From: an uncultured Clostridia bacterium
Lineage (GTDB): Bacteria > Bacillota > Clostridia > Oscillospirales > Acutalibacteraceae
Reading direction: 5' to 3'
Length of the DNA stretch: 64,000 nucleotides
Assembly (NCBI GenBank): GCA_947165155.1
Contig: CAMUZI010000001.1
Coordinates: 1 to 64,000 of the forward strand
Part shown: positions 1 to 8,773 of the stretch, in pieces
Numbering within the stretch: the first letter of the stretch is position 1
Layout: each line of letters begins with the position of its first letter
Notes under the pieces: model-generated
Told to the model about the DNA's origin: nothing
The model's database searches: none
Seen by the model: only the letters and a program-made list of their open reading frames with translations
Position numbers and translations under genes: made by a program

Positions 1-1007
1 CTTTGTATGGCGATTTTTTCACCTTTTGGATTTTGATTTAATGTACGTCGTTTGCTTTTTTTCTTATCTACTGTTTCAGTATTTTTACTAATTACTGCTT
101 TTAACACAGACACACCAGCCCTATTGCTTTCGATTTCATCACCTATTCTAAGAAACTCATCACTTTGCCCCTGAAGTTTTTGACTATAATAGTTAAGTAC
201 AGAAGCTAAACTCACCACACTAACTCCCATAACAGCCGCCGCAGCTAAAATATCAACCAAAATAGTTCCAAATATCTTAGTGATACTTGATGAAACTCCT
301 TTGAACAAAGTGCCCACCGACAAGTCTTCCGAATACTTCGCAATGTTTTTCCTATACTTCACATTAATAAAAAAAGGCAAACCGGAAATCAAGCAGAACT
401 TACCAGGTGCGTCAGCATTTGCAAATTCACTTTTATAATTTTCAAATTCCGTTTTTAAAGTGGTTTTCTCTTCTCCTTTAGCCTCTTCTTTATCTATCAG
501 CTCACTGTAAAAGGTTCCTAACACTTTAAGCACTTCATCCGATTTTTTAGCTATAACTCGCCCCAAAACGTGATTAACAACAGAACCACCCAATCCAACA
601 AGCAACAAAGGCAAAATCCATCTCCCGGCATAAAGCAAGTTTGAATGTATCTCTTTACTTTTGGATTCTCTTCTAAAAAAATCCAAGTTTGATTCCTTAA
701 ACATTTTAATAACTTTCGGATTATTCAAGGCGGAAAGTCTCCCCTCCGACTTTGCTCGCCCCGTTCTGTTACCAAGTCGAGCACCAAAAAAAAGTGATTC
801 ACCACCAACTAGCCATCCCTCACGCCGGCCCTTTTCAGCCTGTTCTATTTCTTTATTTATGAAATCATCAAAATCTGATTTTTTCTTTCTCATTCGCAAA
901 ACGCCCTTCGAGTCAACTTTCTGACCCTCATTTGCACCGGCCTTAGTTCCCAATACACACATGCCCGAACACAATAAAGCACAAACTTTCTTAAACTTAA
1001 CATACAC
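1..1007 (-). CDS. Secreted/membrane orphan protein, Cys-leader family (partial, 3' end outside window)
   Basis: An open frame runs from a GTG at 1007 off the left edge (335 codons visible). I chose this GTG because a good ribosome site (GGAGGGTG) lies 8-12 bases upstream and the resulting leader, VYVKFKKVCALLCSGMCVLG, matches the leaders of the genes at 1414-2415 and 48930-50039. The ATG at 1003 is in another frame and ends quickly. Two hydrophobic segments are visible, near residues 120-145 (SNLLYAGRW..P) and 249-270, the second followed by an amphipathic helix; the end seen is Lys-rich. No known domain recognised. The motif SN-x2-YA-x2-W-x2-P is shared with the 1414-2415 protein. Inferred: exported or membrane-anchored lineage-specific protein, possibly host-directed. 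Function unknown. Confidence 0.75.
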   Translation of the reverse strand, partial: MYVKFKKVCALLCSGMCVLGTKAGANEGQKVDSKGVLRMRKKKSDFDDFINKEIEQAEKGRREGWLVGGESLFFGARLGNRTGRAKSEGRLSALNNPKVIKMFKESNLDFFRRESKSKEIHSNLLYAGRWILPLLLVGLGGSVVNHVLGRVIAKKSDEVLKVLGTFYSELIDKEEAKGEEKTTLKTEFENYKSEFANADAPGKFCLISGLPFFINVKYRKNIAKYSEDLSVGTLFKGVSSSITKIFGTILVDILAAAAVMGVSVVSLASVLNYYSQKLQGQSDEFLRIGDEIESNRAGVSVLKAVISKNTETVDKKKSKRRTLNQNPKGEKIAIQ

Positions 1008-1051
1008 AACCAATCACCCTCCACAAAATTATAAAAAGACGCACTAGTATT

Positions 1052-1080
1052 AGTATAGCATAAATGTAAAAATTTTGCAA
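1052..1080 (-). promoter_or_regulatory. Promoter of the left-edge secreted protein gene
   Basis: On the minus strand TTGCAA (1080-1075) and TATACT (1057-1052) are separated by exactly 17 bases, about 45 bases ahead of the GTG start at 1007. Confidence 0.6.
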
Positions 1081-1085
1081 GGTTA

Positions 1086-1262
1086 TCAATTATGGTTAAA
1101 CTTTCGGACAACAATAAGTCTTACGTTCAAAAAAAGCAAGATAGCGTATCTTTGCTTCCCTTTGTGAGATCTACTTTTCGTCTTTTTTGCTTGTCTACAT
1201 GTTGGACATTTTACTTTGTTTTCCATATTTCTTCCTCGATATCCTATTTTTGAAATGCTCCC
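1086..1262 (-). mobile_element. IS1-like relic, internally deleted
   Basis: From an ATG at 1226 the minus strand reads MENKVKCPTC then ..KSRSHKGKQRY, the zinc-ribbon start of an IS1-type InsA, then jumps into sequence resembling the 3' end of the same element (compare 38010-38063) and stops at 1086. The upstream side (1227-1262) resembles the left end of the element near 32472. It is a dead remnant made by internal deletion. Confidence 0.6.
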
Positions 1263-1266
1263 CAAC

Positions 1267-1407
1267 GGTATTTCTAAAAACAGATAGATAAAGCAAAATG
1301 ATTCGAATAAGCTAGTAAAAAAACAACAGCAACAGAGTGGTAAGCAAACTTTATTCTTCCGTTTTTTAGAGTGATATTTTCAATACTTCTATCCACTTTT
1401 AACAATG
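1267..1407 (+). mobile_element. MITE copy A (about 140 bp)
   Basis: This is one of seven copies of a short non-coding element. It begins GGTATTTCTAAAAACAGATAG and ends CTATCCACTTTTAACAATG, so its ends are imperfect inverted repeats. The interior carries the family signature AAGCAAAATGATTCGA. No coding capacity. It lies just downstream of the gene at 1414-2415. Confidence 0.85.
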
Positions 1408-1413
1408 TTTTTT

Positions 1414-2415
1414 TTAGCTTTCATATGTTTTTTTTGTTAATCTCAGAGTGGTAGCATTTTTTTCTTGTGCACTTGTTTTCACTCTTTTCGTTGCCATATT
1501 TATTATTTCGATTTCACCTGCAATAGCGCACGCCATATCACGTTTACCTTCCAAGTTTGCACTCAGGGCATTAAGGAAACCACCAACCCCACACCAACCA
1601 ACGAGATACCGAATAGTTTTATAAAACAGCTCGCCAGACCACCAACTCACAATTTCTCTTAGACTGGTTGAGTCTCCAACCTTCATATCTAATATATCTT
1701 TAAATTTATTACTTTTGAATAAACGATAACGAGCTGTAAGTAATTTCCTACAAATTAGATTATTATCATCAGGTAGTCTACTCTTTCCTGTGCATTCAGA
1801 ATACCAACCGGCTAATTTCTGCTCTGCATCGCTATCATTTTTTACATTTTTAATCCATTCCAAAACACCGTCTTCAATACTTTTTTTACATTCTTTTCTT
1901 ATTTTACCTATAATAATCCAAAAAATTACTGGCGCCCCCCAACTTGAAGCATATGCCCAATTAGATTGAGTTCTTTTTAAATTGGACATTTTCATAAAAT
2001 AATCAGCATCTAAATTCTTAAATTTATCAATGACATTTTTGTCCTCTAACAAAGAAACTTTGCCACCGTTTTTCATAGAGTATCTAACATTGCCTAAACA
2101 AGAGCCAAAAAAAAGAAGTGTTTTGTAATGATTCCAAAAATTTCTAAGCCACTCAACAAAGTTCACAAGTTTAGCTTCTTCTTCGTTGGTCATCTTTTTA
2201 CTTTTGTTCAAAAACTTGTTTACATAATATTCGATTACTTCTTTAATGTTATCGTCACTATTTTCAACTTTTTCAATTTTCTTCCGAGGATTAACAACTG
2301 CAAACTTTGTAAAATTACGTCGTTCATTTTGCTCACCCATAGTAGCGATACTGGTGTCACCTAAAAAGCAGATGCCTGAACACAAAATTGCACACACTCT
2401 TTTTAACCTAAACAT
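1414..2415 (-). CDS. Secreted/membrane orphan protein, Cys-leader family
   Basis: The frame is open further upstream, but the ATG at 2415 is preferred: it follows GAGGTGGG at good spacing and starts a signal-like leader, MFRLKRVCAILCSGICFLGD. The protein has 333 residues. A first hydrophobic segment near residue 160 (SNWAYASSWGAP..) aligns with the first segment of the left-edge protein, and a second lies near residue 270 followed by a helical Lys/Glu-rich tail. The leader pattern [KR]-[KR]-x-C-x2-LCS-x2-C-x-LG recurs at 1-1007 and 48930-50039. No recognised enzymatic motif. Inferred exported or membrane protein of a family specific to this lineage; function unknown. Confidence 0.75.
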   Translation of the reverse strand: MFRLKRVCAILCSGICFLGDTSIATMGEQNERRNFTKFAVVNPRKKIEKVENSDDNIKEVIEYYVNKFLNKSKKMTNEEEAKLVNFVEWLRNFWNHYKTLLFFGSCLGNVRYSMKNGGKVSLLEDKNVIDKFKNLDADYFMKMSNLKRTQSNWAYASSWGAPVIFWIIIGKIRKECKKSIEDGVLEWIKNVKNDSDAEQKLAGWYSECTGKSRLPDDNNLICRKLLTARYRLFKSNKFKDILDMKVGDSTSLREIVSWWSGELFYKTIRYLVGWCGVGGFLNALSANLEGKRDMACAIAGEIEIINMATKRVKTSAQEKNATTLRLTKKTYES

Positions 2416-2506
2416 ATAATCCCACCTCAAATACACTAAAACTCCCGATCCTTTTATGATATCACATTTTAATAAACTATGCAACTCATAAGACATTGCA
2501 AAAATT

Positions 2507-2630
2507 AGGATATAAGTGGTAAAGAGAAGATATGAAAAACGAAAGGAATTTTATATACTCAAGCTAGAAAGTTATCACCTAATGAGGTAGAAAAGTATAT
2601 GTCTGAAAGGTAAAATAAGGTCCAAATGGT
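2507..2630 (+). mobile_element. IS1-like left-end relic
   Basis: The stretch CATTGCAAAAATTAGGATAT and the following GGTAAAGAGAAGATATG match the left end of the IS1-like element read from 32472 downward. Coding similarity fades after a few codons. It is a decayed end fragment with no intact transposase. Confidence 0.45.
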
Positions 2631-2676
2631 AAAAACAGATTGAATTTAATTATAAAATCCTAAGGAGTTAGATATA

Positions 2677-3468
2677 ATGGACAAAATATTGCTTTTTATA
2701 CCAATGTACAATTGCGAGAAACAAATCGTTAGAGTTTTAGATCAACTTAACGATGAAGTATGTTCTTATTTGTCAGAAATTATCATAGTTAACAATCGGA
2801 GTACTGATAATTCGGAGGAAGTTTCTAAAAATTATCTAGAATCTCATAACTTAAATGTGAAGGTTAACATATTAAGAAACAAAGAAAACTACGGCCTTGG
2901 AGGTTCACACAAAGTAGCATTCGATTATGCGATTAATAATGATTTTGATTACATAATTGTTTTACACGGCGATGATCAGGGAAGTATTAACAATATTCTT
3001 CCTTATTTAAAAAACGAAGATTATAAAAACTACGATTGTTTGCTAGGTGCTAGATTTATGAAAGGCTCCAAACTTAAGGGATACTCGAAATTTAGAACAT
3101 TTGGAAATAGAGTCTATAATCTTTTGTTTTCTTTAGGGTGCGGACGTAACATTTATGATTTAGGCTCTGGCTTGAATATGTATAATATCAACATGTTAAA
3201 AAATAGATTTTATATTAAATATAAAGATAATTTGATTTTTAACTACTGCATGATAATGGGCTCTTCATATTATAAACATAAAATAAAATTTTTCCCGATT
3301 TCTTGGAGGGAAGAGGATCAAATTTCTAACGTAAAAATGCTAAATCAAGCATTTGTAGTTCTCAAATTGCTTGGTAAATTTGTGATAAATAAAAATAATT
3401 TTGTAACAATTGAACACCGGGATAGTACAATAAAAAAATACAACGCTGAGGTTGTATATTCAAAGTAG
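2677..3468 (+). CDS. Family 2 glycosyltransferase
   Basis: The protein has 263 residues and starts at ATG after AAGGAGTTAGAT. The N-terminus (LLFIPMYNCEKQIVRVLDQL) is the GT-A nucleotide-sugar fold start of GT2 enzymes, followed by IIIVNNRSTDNS and, near residue 97, the acidic metal site HGDDQG in place of DxD. No transmembrane segment is visible, so it should act at the cytoplasmic face. The acceptor and sugar cannot be read from sequence. It stands alone, 8 kb from the main glycan locus, and is flanked by orphan genes. It converges with the secreted-protein gene at 3522-4175 across a hairpin terminator. Confidence 0.85.
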   Translation: MDKILLFIPMYNCEKQIVRVLDQLNDEVCSYLSEIIIVNNRSTDNSEEVSKNYLESHNLNVKVNILRNKENYGLGGSHKVAFDYAINNDFDYIIVLHGDDQGSINNILPYLKNEDYKNYDCLLGARFMKGSKLKGYSKFRTFGNRVYNLLFSLGCGRNIYDLGSGLNMYNINMLKNRFYIKYKDNLIFNYCMIMGSSYYKHKIKFFPISWREEDQISNVKMLNQAFVVLKLLGKFVINKNNFVTIEHRDSTIKKYNAEVVYSK

Positions 3469-3495
3469 AAATTAACCAAGTACCTCCAAAAACAA

Positions 3496-3518
3496 AAAAG
3501 CAGGCATCGCCTGCTTTT
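3496..3518. terminator. Bidirectional hairpin terminator
   Basis: A perfect 10-bp stem AAAAGCAGGC / GCCTGCTTTT with a 3-base loop lies between the convergent genes ending at 3468 and 3522. The A-run on one side and T-run on the other let it serve both strands. Confidence 0.8.
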
Positions 3519-3521
3519 CCA

Positions 3522-4175
3522 TTAGTTATAATAATAATTGTAACTCTGAGAGAGATTCTGGTAGCCATTCTGTACAGATTGAGCAGGAAGAGGATTATAT
3601 TTCCCATTACAAGTCAAAAATACTTTATCAGGCACCCCTTTTAACTCATCCTCAATACTACGTATGAAAGCAGGTTTGTCCTTAATCTTCATGTTTCCAT
3701 CCACATAATACTCAACCAGATTTACATACTCATATCTTACGGCGCTGGCCACAGATAAATCGCCATACACGGAGATGAAGCTGTTCCCATCAATACTACG
3801 CCACACCGTACTAAAAGCATGCTCAAGCAACACGATCCTACTTACGTTATCCTTTTCTTCACATCCTTCGCTACCCTTAGTACTATTAAATAAGCGCCTA
3901 TCGGATAGATTCCAAAAATTCCTTACTTTATAAAGAAGAGGAAGGTTTTCCGTTGCTACTTTCGACATTTTAACAGCAAACAGCCACTTATCTTTTCCAA
4001 AATATTCACTATTAACGCCCTGATTAACCATAACATCAAAAGTTTTAACGCCGACTAAAAAAACACCACTCTTTATAGCCACGCTTTTAACACCTGCGTA
4101 AACATTTCCACCGCAACTCATACCAATGACCGCTGCACCCAGAAATGTTGCCAACCTACGTTTCAAACTCCTCAT
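3522..4175 (-). CDS. Secreted protein of unknown function
   Basis: The protein has 217 residues and starts at ATG 4175 behind GGAGGT. A signal peptide is clear: MRSLKRRLATFLGAAVIGM then SCGGNVYAG, with likely cleavage after VYA. The mature part has mixed helices, a Cys-poor body and an Asn/Gln/Tyr-rich C-terminus (QNGYQNLSQSYNYYYN). No known domain recognised. It has its own consensus promoter (4233-4260) and converges on the glycosyltransferase gene. Inferred to be exported; role unknown. Confidence 0.75.
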   Translation of the reverse strand: MRSLKRRLATFLGAAVIGMSCGGNVYAGVKSVAIKSGVFLVGVKTFDVMVNQGVNSEYFGKDKWLFAVKMSKVATENLPLLYKVRNFWNLSDRRLFNSTKGSEGCEEKDNVSRIVLLEHAFSTVWRSIDGNSFISVYGDLSVASAVRYEYVNLVEYYVDGNMKIKDKPAFIRSIEDELKGVPDKVFLTCNGKYNPLPAQSVQNGYQNLSQSYNYYYN

Positions 4176-4232
4176 AGAGATACCTCCAAAATTCTAAAAT
4201 TAGTTGTACTCAAAAACAAGCCAACTCTTTTG

Positions 4233-4260
4233 ATTATAGCATCAAAAAAAAAAATGTCAA
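4233..4260 (-). promoter_or_regulatory. Promoter of the secreted protein gene at 3522-4175
   Basis: On the minus strand TTGACA (4260-4255), a 16-base spacer that is mostly T, and TATAAT (4238-4233) form a consensus promoter about 58 bases ahead of the ATG. Confidence 0.75.
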
Positions 4261-4342
4261 TAGATAATTTTAAAAAGTTATATGTTTTTTTTATTTTCAT
4301 TTTTTCATACAATTATGGCTCATAACATCCAGGGAGAATTTA

Positions 4343-5695
4343 GTGGAGACAATAGCAGCAATTTCGACTCCAATTGGAGTTGGTGGGATAAGTATGGTTA
4401 GAACTTCTGGGCCTGATGCGTTCGAGATTTCTCAAAAAGTCTTTAAGGCACATGACGGCACTCTTTTGAAAGACATGAAGGGCTTTACTGCAAAATTAGG
4501 AAATGTCATTCACGATGGAAAATGCATCGATGAAGTTATTGCACTTGTTTTTAGAGCTCCTAAAAGTTTTACCGGCGAAAATATGGTGCAAATTTCTTGC
4601 CATGGAGGAATATTTATAACTCGATGTGTTCTGCGTTCCCTCTTGGATTCTGGTGCTTCGATGGCTGGTCCTGGAGAATTTACTAAACGCGCATTCATGA
4701 ATGGTAAGATATCTCTTGAGAAAGCAGAATCTATTATGGGTCTTATTTCTTCAAATTACGAAAGAGAACGTGAGTTGAATTTTTCATCATACTGTGGAAA
4801 ATCTGGAAATAAAATTGAGTCACTAAAAAATATACTCATAGATTTACTTTCCGATCTTAATGCAGAAATTGACTATCCTGATGAAGATGTCCCAAGTATC
4901 TCAGATAAAGAAATTTACAATAGACTTTCCGATTTAAACGATAAATTGAATGAGCTGATAAAAAATCACGATATTAGTTATGTCATAAGAAACGGTCTTA
5001 GAACGGCTATAGTAGGTGCTCCTAATGTTGGGAAGTCTACTCTTATGAATCTTATATCGAATAGAGAAAAGTCGATTGTTACAGATATTCCTGGAACTAC
5101 TAGAGATGCGATAGAAGAAAATGTAATTTTTGGCGATGTTCCTCTTCTATTGATAGATACTGCTGGGATCCGCGAAACTGATGACAAAATCGAAAAAATA
5201 GGAACTGAAAGATCTAAAGAGATAGCGAAAAGCGCAGATTTGATATTTATGATGTTAGATTCTTCTAGAGAAATAACTAATGAAGAATTGGAAATATTAA
5301 ATTCTATCGATAAAAATAAAGTGATATTGATACTAAACAAAAAAGACATCAAACCAGATTATAAGTGTGATTTTTTGAATATAAGTAGAGTGGTAAGAAT
5401 CTCTGCAAAAACAGGAGAGGGTATAGAGGAATTAGCAAGAGAGGTCTCGAATTTTGTTAATTTATCTTCTATTAGAAATGGAACTTTGTTACTTGCTACA
5501 GAGCGTCAATATGACGTTATAAAAAAGGCTTTCTATGAACTTTCGAAGATAATTAATGACTTAGGTTCAGTTCCTAGAGATATTTTGATTGATATGATAA
5601 AAAATGTGATGGATATATTGTCCGAATTCACTGGTGAGAATATAGAAAATGATGTTGTCGATTCGATTTTTTCTAAGTTTTGCGTAGGGAAATAG
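4343..5695 (+). CDS. mnmE: tRNA modification GTPase MnmE
   Basis: The protein has 450 residues, the usual length, and starts at GTG 4343 after CAGGGAG. The N-terminal folate-binding domain begins ETIAAISTPIGVGGISMVR. The embedded G domain shows GAPNVGKST (P-loop), DIPGTTRD (G2), DTAGIRETDD (G3) and NKKD (G4), and the C-terminus ends FCVGK, carrying the conserved Cys. With MnmG it installs the 5-carboxymethylaminomethyl group on wobble uridine 34 of tRNAs. The next gene is its partner mnmG, but the usual tight junction is replaced by 418 bp of tandem junction copies. Confidence 0.97.
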   Translation: METIAAISTPIGVGGISMVRTSGPDAFEISQKVFKAHDGTLLKDMKGFTAKLGNVIHDGKCIDEVIALVFRAPKSFTGENMVQISCHGGIFITRCVLRSLLDSGASMAGPGEFTKRAFMNGKISLEKAESIMGLISSNYERERELNFSSYCGKSGNKIESLKNILIDLLSDLNAEIDYPDEDVPSISDKEIYNRLSDLNDKLNELIKNHDISYVIRNGLRTAIVGAPNVGKSTLMNLISNREKSIVTDIPGTTRDAIEENVIFGDVPLLLIDTAGIRETDDKIEKIGTERSKEIAKSADLIFMMLDSSREITNEELEILNSIDKNKVILILNKKDIKPDYKCDFLNISRVVRISAKTGEGIEELAREVSNFVNLSSIRNGTLLLATERQYDVIKKAFYELSKIINDLGSVPRDILIDMIKNVMDILSEFTGENIENDVVDSIFSKFCVGK

Positions 5696-6113
5696 GGAAT
5701 TAGTATGGAAAATTTTTTTGAACTATAAATCGTGGGTATTAGATAAATTGAATTCGTAGTTTTACTAGTATCTTCAAATTAGGGTTCAGAGTTATCAATT
5801 CGGTTTCTTTTTAAATTTTGTGTAAAGAATAGGGAAGTGATATGGAAAATTTTTTTGAGCTATAAATCGTGGGTATTAGATAAATTGAATTCGTAGTTTT
5901 ACTAGTATCTTCAAATTAGGGAGTTATCAATTCGGTTTCTTTCTAAATTTTATGTAAAAAATAGGGGAATGATATGGAAAATTTTCTTGAGTATGATGTA
6001 TAAAACCATGGGTGCTAGATACATCGAGTTAGCGGTTTTAATAGTATCTTCAAATTAGGGAGTTATCAATTCGGTTTCTTTCTAAATTTTATGTAAAAAA
6101 ATAGGGGAGTGGT
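5696..6113 (+). repeat. Tandem copies of the mnmE/mnmG junction (three extra copies)
   Basis: The motif (A)GGGGA-x4-7-ATGGAAAATTTT, which is the ribosome site and first codons of mnmG, occurs at 5705, 5842 and 5974 before the true start at 6114, with spacings of 137, 132 and 140 bp. Each unit also carries a degenerate version of the mnmE 3' end (TTTTGTGTAAAGAATAGGG against TTTTGCGTAGGGAAATAGGG). The copies encode short abortive peptides (MENFFEL twice, MENFLEYDV once) before stops. No other gene is visible here. Confidence 0.9.
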
Positions 6114-7967
6114 ATGGAAAATTTTCTTGAGTATGATGTAGCGGTCGTTGGTGCTGGACATGCTGGAATTGAAGCTTCGTTAGCTTCCTCTAGATTAGGA
6201 CTTAAAACTATTGTTTTTTCTATAAATCTCGATTCGATAGGAAACTGTCCATGTAGTCCCTCAATTGGAGGGACTGCAAAAGGAACTCTTGTTAGAGAAA
6301 TAGATGCTCTTGGGGGTGAAATGGCAAAAACTACCGATATGTGCTTCTTACATAGTAAAATTCTAAATTCAAGTAAGGGACCATCTGCACGTTCAATTCG
6401 AGCACAAGTAGACAAAAATAGATATAAGGTCATAATGAAGCATAAATTAGAAACTCAGGAAAATTTGCACGTACATCAGTGCGAAATAGTTTCAATTTAC
6501 AAACTCGCTGATTCTTGGATTTTAGAATCTAATTTAGAAACTAAATACAAAGTCAAATCAGTAGTTCTTGCAACTGGAACGTTTTTAGGAGGTAAAACAC
6601 ATATCGGAAATGTTTCAATAAAAAGTGGTCCAGATGGGATTTTCCCTTCTCAGTATCTAACTGGTTCTATTCAAGGATTGGAGATTCCTACCAAGAGATT
6701 TAAAACAGGAACTTCTGCAAGGGTTTTGAGATCGAGCATAAATTTTGATGTTTTAGAAATTCAGAAAGGAGATGATATTGTTACTCCGTTTTCTTATCAG
6801 ACAGAAAGTGTAGGAAAAAATAAGATGGTGTGTCACATAGCTTGGACAAATGATAGGACAAAAGAGATCATAATCAAAAATATTGATAAGTCTCCTATGT
6901 ATAGTCACAAAATTCATGCGACGGGTCCTCGATATTGTCCAAGCATAGAAGATAAAATGGTAAGATTTTCAGAAAAGAAGAGACATCAAATTTTTGTGGA
7001 GCCTTGTGGAATCGAGACTGATGAAATATATCTTTATGGAATGTCATCATGCTTGCCAGAAAGTATTCAACGTGATTTTTTACGTACGATAGTAGGATTT
7101 GAAGATATAGTAATTACTAGACCTGGGTATGCAATCGAGTACGATATCATTGATCCCACGTATGTTCTTCCTACACTAGAGGTGAAAAATAATGAAGGAT
7201 TATTTAGTGCTGGGCAATTAAATGGAAGTTCCGGATATGAAGAGGCCGCCGCGCAAGGCTTGATAGCTGGGATTAATGCTTCTATGCACGTGCTGAGGAA
7301 AGAAAAATTGATACTTAGCAGGTCAAGTTCCTACATTGGCACTCTAATTGATGATTTAACTTCTAAAGGAGTAAATGATCCTTATAGAATGTTAACTTCT
7401 AGGTCTGAATATAGGCTATGTCTTAGAATTGATAACGCGGATGAAAGATTGACTCCCATAGGAAGAAAAATTGGCCTAATTTCCGATGAGCGTTGGAATA
7501 AATTTCAGGAAAAAATGGAACGTATAAAAAATGAAAGGAATAGAATCAAAACTACATTTTTAAAAAGAGATACTATTGAAAAATACAATCTAAAAGAGTG
7601 CATATCTGAGGAAGCTTTTTTAAAGAGGACAAATGTAAATTATGATGTCATAAAAGAATTTGACGAGATAGCTTCAAAGGTTCCTGAAGAAATTTCTGAT
7701 AGAGTTGAAATTGAAGTAAAATATGAGGGATATATAAATTTGCAAAAAAGAGAGATCGAAAAATTTGATAAGATGGCAAAAACATCGATACCAGAAGATA
7801 TAGATTACTCCAAAGTGACGAATCTCAGGTTAGAAGCAAGAGAAAAATTAAAGAGGTTTAATCCTAAAAATTTACTTTCTGCTAAAAGAATTTCAGGGAT
7901 AACTCCTGCAGATATTTCAGCACTTATGATATGGATAGAAAAAATGAGAAGGAGAAACATCAGTTGA
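6114..7967 (+). CDS. mnmG: tRNA uridine-5-carboxymethylaminomethyl modification enzyme MnmG (GidA)
   Basis: The protein has 617 residues, near the family norm, and starts at ATG 6114 after AGGGGAGTGGT. The FAD-binding Rossmann motif is VVGAGHAGIEAS at residues 10-21; the family signatures GNCPCSPSIGGTAKG and GQLNGSSGYEEAAAQGL are intact, as is the C-terminal helical domain that meets MnmE and tRNA (ending ALMIWIEKMRRRNIS). It is the FAD/NADH-dependent partner of MnmE. The start is the only one of four tandem look-alike starts that opens into the full gene. Its TGA overlaps the TTG start of rsmG, so the two are translationally coupled. Confidence 0.97.
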   Translation: MENFLEYDVAVVGAGHAGIEASLASSRLGLKTIVFSINLDSIGNCPCSPSIGGTAKGTLVREIDALGGEMAKTTDMCFLHSKILNSSKGPSARSIRAQVDKNRYKVIMKHKLETQENLHVHQCEIVSIYKLADSWILESNLETKYKVKSVVLATGTFLGGKTHIGNVSIKSGPDGIFPSQYLTGSIQGLEIPTKRFKTGTSARVLRSSINFDVLEIQKGDDIVTPFSYQTESVGKNKMVCHIAWTNDRTKEIIIKNIDKSPMYSHKIHATGPRYCPSIEDKMVRFSEKKRHQIFVEPCGIETDEIYLYGMSSCLPESIQRDFLRTIVGFEDIVITRPGYAIEYDIIDPTYVLPTLEVKNNEGLFSAGQLNGSSGYEEAAAQGLIAGINASMHVLRKEKLILSRSSSYIGTLIDDLTSKGVNDPYRMLTSRSEYRLCLRIDNADERLTPIGRKIGLISDERWNKFQEKMERIKNERNRIKTTFLKRDTIEKYNLKECISEEAFLKRTNVNYDVIKEFDEIASKVPEEISDRVEIEVKYEGYINLQKREIEKFDKMAKTSIPEDIDYSKVTNLRLEAREKLKRFNPKNLLSAKRISGITPADISALMIWIEKMRRRNIS

Positions 7968-8596
7968 TAGAAACATTGAAAGTTCTATGTGAAAAATACG
8001 GTATTTATCTTGATGATTCTCAACTTAATAAATTTGATTTTTACTATAATTTTTTGCTCGATTACAATAAAAAAGTAAATTTGACGTCTATAACCGAGAA
8101 AAATGATGTTGCTGTAAAGCACTTCTTGGATAGTATGATGGTTTCAAAATTTATTAAGTTAGAAGGTGCAGTTATAGACATAGGAACAGGTGCGGGATTT
8201 CCTGGAATTCCTTTGAAAATTTTGAACGACAGTCTGAATATTACACTTCTTGATAGCTCACAAAAAAAAATCAAATTTCTAGAATTGCTGATAGGGGAGA
8301 TGGGATTAGATATTAAACTTATAAATTCTCATACTGGAGAAGTACCAAAGAATTACTTGGGAAGATATGATTTTAGTATTGCACGCGCCGTAGCACCTAT
8401 GTATAAACTTTATAAATTTTGCATACCATTTGTTAGACCAGGTGGATACTTTATTGCTATGAAAGGTCCTTCGTATATGAATGAATTAGATGATCCAAGA
8501 TTTAAATATTCCAGTCGATGTAAGGTCTATGAATTTTCATATGATGAAAATTTTGGAAAGAGGGTCATAATAGAAATAAAAAACTCTCCTCAATAA
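7964..8596 (+). CDS. rsmG: 16S rRNA (guanine527-N7)-methyltransferase RsmG (GidB)
   Basis: The protein has about 210 residues. I place the start at TTG 7964, which overlaps the mnmG stop (TTGA) and follows GAAGGAG; a longer frame from 7931 would lie inside mnmG. Class I methyltransferase motifs: VIDIGTGAGFPGIPLKI (SAM-binding loop), LLDSSQKKIKFL, and SIARAVAPM. RsmG methylates the N7 of G527 in the 530 loop of 16S rRNA. The order mnmE-mnmG-rsmG is the usual one in Firmicutes. Confidence 0.93.
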   Translation: MIETLKVLCEKYGIYLDDSQLNKFDFYYNFLLDYNKKVNLTSITEKNDVAVKHFLDSMMVSKFIKLEGAVIDIGTGAGFPGIPLKILNDSLNITLLDSSQKKIKFLELLIGEMGLDIKLINSHTGEVPKNYLGRYDFSIARAVAPMYKLYKFCIPFVRPGGYFIAMKGPSYMNELDDPRFKYSSRCKVYEFSYDENFGKRVIIEIKNSPQ

Positions 8597-8717
8597 ATGT
8601 TGAGAGAGTATTTGAGACATCAGTTACTTGTTTTTTTGAACTTTAGAAACACATTTGTTTGCAGTTCAAATTTTTGCAAGATTTGCAATTTTTATTGTGA
8701 CTAAAATAAAGTTGGAG

Positions 8718-8752
8718 ATAAAAAATCCCCTCCGCTTAATACGGGAGAGGAA
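8718..8752 (-). terminator. Terminator of the secreted repeat-protein gene
   Basis: On the minus strand CCTCTCCCG and CGGAGGGG form an imperfect GC-rich stem closed by TATTAAG and followed by TTTTTTAT. It lies just beyond the stop of the gene at 8774-9298, between it and the convergent rsmG. Confidence 0.6.
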
Positions 8753-8773
8753 ATATTTGGGGCAATAAATTAC

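Noticed and set aside
890..1114. Minus-strand frame of 74 codons starting with ATG near the Cys-leader gene
   Set aside because: Its ATG at 1001-1003 overlaps the better-supported GTG frame, which carries a leader shared with two paralogues.
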